NCBI GenBank assembly: GCA_035511075.1
Contig: DATKFW010000060.1
Location: forward strand, 25,759-89,758
Source of the DNA: DATAUD01 sp035511075
GTDB lineage: Bacteria > Verrucomicrobiota > Verrucomicrobiia > Limisphaerales > Palsa-1400
DNA: 64,000 nucleotides
Direction of reading: 5' to 3'
Shown: in pieces, positions 62,037 through 64,000 of the stretch
How the letters are laid out: every line of letters starts with the position of its first letter
Position numbering within the stretch: the stretch's first letter is position 1
The notes under the pieces: generated by a model
Seen by the model: the letters and a program-made list of their open reading frames with translations, nothing else
Databases searched by the model: none
Told to the model about the DNA's origin: nothing
Position numbers and translations under genes: made by a program

Positions 62037-63343
62037 TCTGTCGGCTTTGATGGCATCCATTGGCGCGCGATTTGGGTCGTTGGCACTCGCGCCTTTAAAA
62101 TGTGGAGCAGACTGCACATGCCGGATTCAGTGCGTGAAAGAAAAATAAATTCCGGCGAAAGGAATTTGGTGGCCACGATTGTCTTGGCCAGTTCGCCCAG
62201 GGCATCCATGAACTTCGGATCGCCTATATCCAACGGCTGGCCCCCATCGTCCAAGGGATGGAATTTATCATAGAATTTCCTGATCTCGTTCATGCAGCGG
62301 CGTATGCGTGGTTCCTCTGGGGATGCTTTGTGGCCGAAGACAATCCGGATTATTTCGGCGTAGATTTTGGCGTCGCGCACCCATTCCCGAGACCAGAACT
62401 GGCCATAACAGCCGACGACCTCCGGTTTCAAATACTTGACACATCCAAAGTCCACTAACCCGATCGTGCCATCGCGATTCAGCAGATAATTGCCAGGGTG
62501 CGGGTCTGCATGAAGGGCCTGGACGCGAAATAGTTGATAAAAAAACAACCTGGCTAAGTTGCAGCCCAACTTGTCCCGGACTTCCCGAGGAGGGTTGGTT
62601 TTTAGGAATTCGGTCAAGCGCACTCCGTCGACGCGTGACATGGTCAGCACTCGGTCTGAACTGAGGTTCGGATACACCTTTGGCACGCTTATGAACGAAA
62701 GCGGCGCAAGCGCCTTCCTGAAGAATTCGATGTTCCTGGCCTCGTTCAGATAATCCGTTTCCTCCAGGATTCCCCGTTCCACTTCGCGCACCACCGATTC
62801 CTCCAAATGCCCGCTCAGCCGGACCGGCAATATCGCGGCGCGTAACGCCACGAAGTCGCCCTTGATCGCCTCGCGCATGGCGGGATATTGAATTTTTACC
62901 GCCACTTCTTCCCCATCCCGCGTCACTGCCCAATGCACCTGGCCGAGCGACGCCGCCGCGAATGGCTTGTCCTCGAAGGATCGAAACAATTTCTCGGGAT
63001 AATCCCCAAGCGCGGCTTTGAATTGCGCCCGCATCAACGTCGGGTGCATCGGCGGAGCGTGCATTTGCAAGGCGGACAGTTCCTCGACCAATTCGGTGCC
63101 GAGAAAATGCGTTTGCATGCTCAACGCCTGTCCCAATTTCATCACTGGCCCGCGCAATTGCTGCAATTCCACGCGCACCCGCCGCGCCTGTTTTCGCCGC
63201 AACTCTTGCCGCTGACCATGCGCGCTTTCGTCATCGAGAAACGGCCGGCGTAACTGGTAGGCCAGATAGCTCCCGGCCAGACCGGCGCCCATTTGCATCA
63301 ACCGCGCCGCCCGGCGCGCCGCGCTACGCTTCGAGTTTACCAT
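62033..63343 (-). CDS. ABC1/UbiB-family atypical kinase
   Basis: About 436 residues from ATG 63343 (MVNSKRSAARRAAR), overlapping the TetR gene by 7 nt. Family hallmarks are complete: KxGQ motif MKLGQALSMQ, Ala-rich loop AAASLGQVH, VAVKIQYP with catalytic Lys, HADPHPGNYLLN and DFGCVKYL. In other organisms these atypical kinases/ATPases support quinone or lipid metabolism. Here the operon partner is a P450, so a role in lipid or isoprenoid oxidation is suggested but not shown. Confidence 0.93.
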   Translation of the reverse strand: MVNSKRSAARRAARLMQMGAGLAGSYLAYQLRRPFLDDESAHGQRQELRRKQARRVRVELQQLRGPVMKLGQALSMQTHFLGTELVEELSALQMHAPPMHPTLMRAQFKAALGDYPEKLFRSFEDKPFAAASLGQVHWAVTRDGEEVAVKIQYPAMREAIKGDFVALRAAILPVRLSGHLEESVVREVERGILEETDYLNEARNIEFFRKALAPLSFISVPKVYPNLSSDRVLTMSRVDGVRLTEFLKTNPPREVRDKLGCNLARLFFYQLFRVQALHADPHPGNYLLNRDGTIGLVDFGCVKYLKPEVVGCYGQFWSREWVRDAKIYAEIIRIVFGHKASPEEPRIRRCMNEIRKFYDKFHPLDDGGQPLDIGDPKFMDALGELAKTIVATKFLSPEFIFLSRTESGMCSLLHILKARVPTTQIARQWMPSKPTE

Positions 63344-64000
63344 TCCCAAACCCCTTTCTTGAGAATTCGCGACCCAATGGTCAACGCCCGATCCAGCAAG
63401 GCTAACGTCCTTTGTTTGCCGCGCGAACCGTCCTGGAGCCAAAACGCCACGATCCCCAGATAAAAGAGGCCCACGCCATAAGCACCCAGGTCCCCGACGC
63501 GCGGAATTTCCCCATCTTCTTCAGCTTCAACCAGGACTTCGCGGATAAAGCGAAGATACTTCAGCCGGAGTTCCTGAGATTGAAAGCTGAGCGGACTCAG
63601 GGTGGAAGTCGGTTGCAACGAACGGCAAAAGACCGCCCCGATAAAGTCTTCATACGGCTCAATGTATTCGAGCTGCCGGTGAAGGATGGCAAAAAGCTTT
63701 TCCGGCAAGGGCGCCTTTTGCAACCGCTTTTCGGCGTGAAACCACTTGATCAGACCGTCCGTTTCCTTCTGGAAAAAATAAAGGGCCAGGTCCTCCTTGG
63801 TTTTGAAATAATTGAAAAGAGTGCCTTCGGCAATGCCCGCTCGCTTTGAGATTTCCCGGGTGGTGGTCCGCTCCAGGCCCTTTTCGCGGAACAATTCGAG
63901 GGCCGCCCTCAAAATGCGTTCTTTGGTTTCTTCTTTGTTCTTCTCCCGCTTCCCGGAGGATTGCGCGGTTGATCGCTTCTTTTTCGTTTTGCTTTTTGCC
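63337..64000 (-). CDS. TetR-family regulator (5' end outside window)
   Basis: The frame stays open to the right edge. The last 191 residues from TTG 63912 hold most of the protein, but the HTH helix 1 (KEETKERILRAALELFREKG) continues upstream through a Lys/Arg-rich stretch (KKKRSTAQSSGKREKNKEET), so the true start lies beyond 64000. HTH: TTTREISKRAGIAEGTLFNYF, then FKTKEDLALYFF. The C-terminal ligand domain is helical. It heads the operon with the ABC1 kinase and P450 and presumably controls it in response to a small lipophilic ligand. Confidence 0.92.
   Translation of the reverse strand, partial: AKSKTKKKRSTAQSSGKREKNKEETKERILRAALELFREKGLERTTTREISKRAGIAEGTLFNYFKTKEDLALYFFQKETDGLIKWFHAEKRLQKAPLPEKLFAILHRQLEYIEPYEDFIGAVFCRSLQPTSTLSPLSFQSQELRLKYLRFIREVLVEAEEDGEIPRVGDLGAYGVGLFYLGIVAFWLQDGSRGKQRTLALLDRALTIGSRILKKGVWEW

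Overview
The window looks like the chromosome of a Gram-negative member of Verrucomicrobiota, most likely the Pedosphaera/Limisphaera branch (subdivision 3). The reasons are the outer-membrane machinery (TolC, Lol/MacB-type ABC transporter, lipoproteins), a division and cell-wall (dcw) cluster with FtsZ, GC-rich codon use, secreted LamG/Ig-like proteins, an H-X9-DG pseudopilin, GH116/GH172/GH29 glycosidases and a 41-residue Lys/Gln-rich protein of a verrucomicrobial type. The assignment rests on gene content read by eye, not on a marker-gene search. No rRNA, tRNA, CRISPR array or intact insertion sequence was seen.

Layout. 0-1.3 kb: 3' part of a secreted Cys-rich protein with a thioester-domain-like pair (WCID and QGAIW). 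1.5-7.6 kb, minus: a MacAB-TolC-like export operon (adaptor, ATPase, two permeases, TolC) preceded by a rhodanese. 8.3-12.6 kb: two secreted unknowns, proS, a GxxExxY relic and queA. 12.6-28.5 kb, plus: the dcw cluster mraZ, unknown, rsmH, ftsL, ftsI, murF, mraY, LysM protein, ftsW, murG, murB, ddl, ftsQ, ftsA, ftsZ. It lacks murE, murD and murC. A strong promoter with TGGGA-type repeats precedes mraZ. 28.6-33 kb: a small basic protein, an RRM protein, infA, a FUSC-like protein, two cyclophilins, a Nudix hydrolase, a HAD phosphatase and an FmdB-like zinc ribbon.

33.5-40 kb: an intact ribonucleotide-reductase large-subunit homologue that lacks the catalytic cysteines yet sits behind a textbook-spaced pair of NrdR boxes; then ppdK, a CusF-SCO1 fusion and a stand-alone receiver domain. 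40-60.5 kb: a carbohydrate-utilisation region with GH29 fucosidase, a repeat-rich secreted protein, a ClC-channel relic, a VapBC-type toxin-antitoxin pair, a GH116 enzyme carrying an inserted beta-sandwich module, a pseudopilin, a 1,257-residue LamG/Ig protein, a LacI regulator, a FucP-type permease, GH172, a CBM6-like lipoprotein and a GH5-like hydrolase. Two inverted copies of a LacI-type operator, 126 bp apart, flank a good fucP promoter. 60.6-64 kb, minus: TetR (cut by the window end), an ABC1/UbiB kinase and a cytochrome P450 in one translationally coupled operon.

How it fits together: the dcw cluster makes and divides the wall; the 40-60 kb region appears to sense, bind, cleave and import fucose-type or related glycans under LacI control. 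The least ordinary items are the degenerate NrdA paralogue under apparent NrdR control, a shared C-terminal module ending in FFRL on two giant secreted proteins (with a third decayed copy), the looping operator pair and the thioester-like protein at the left edge.
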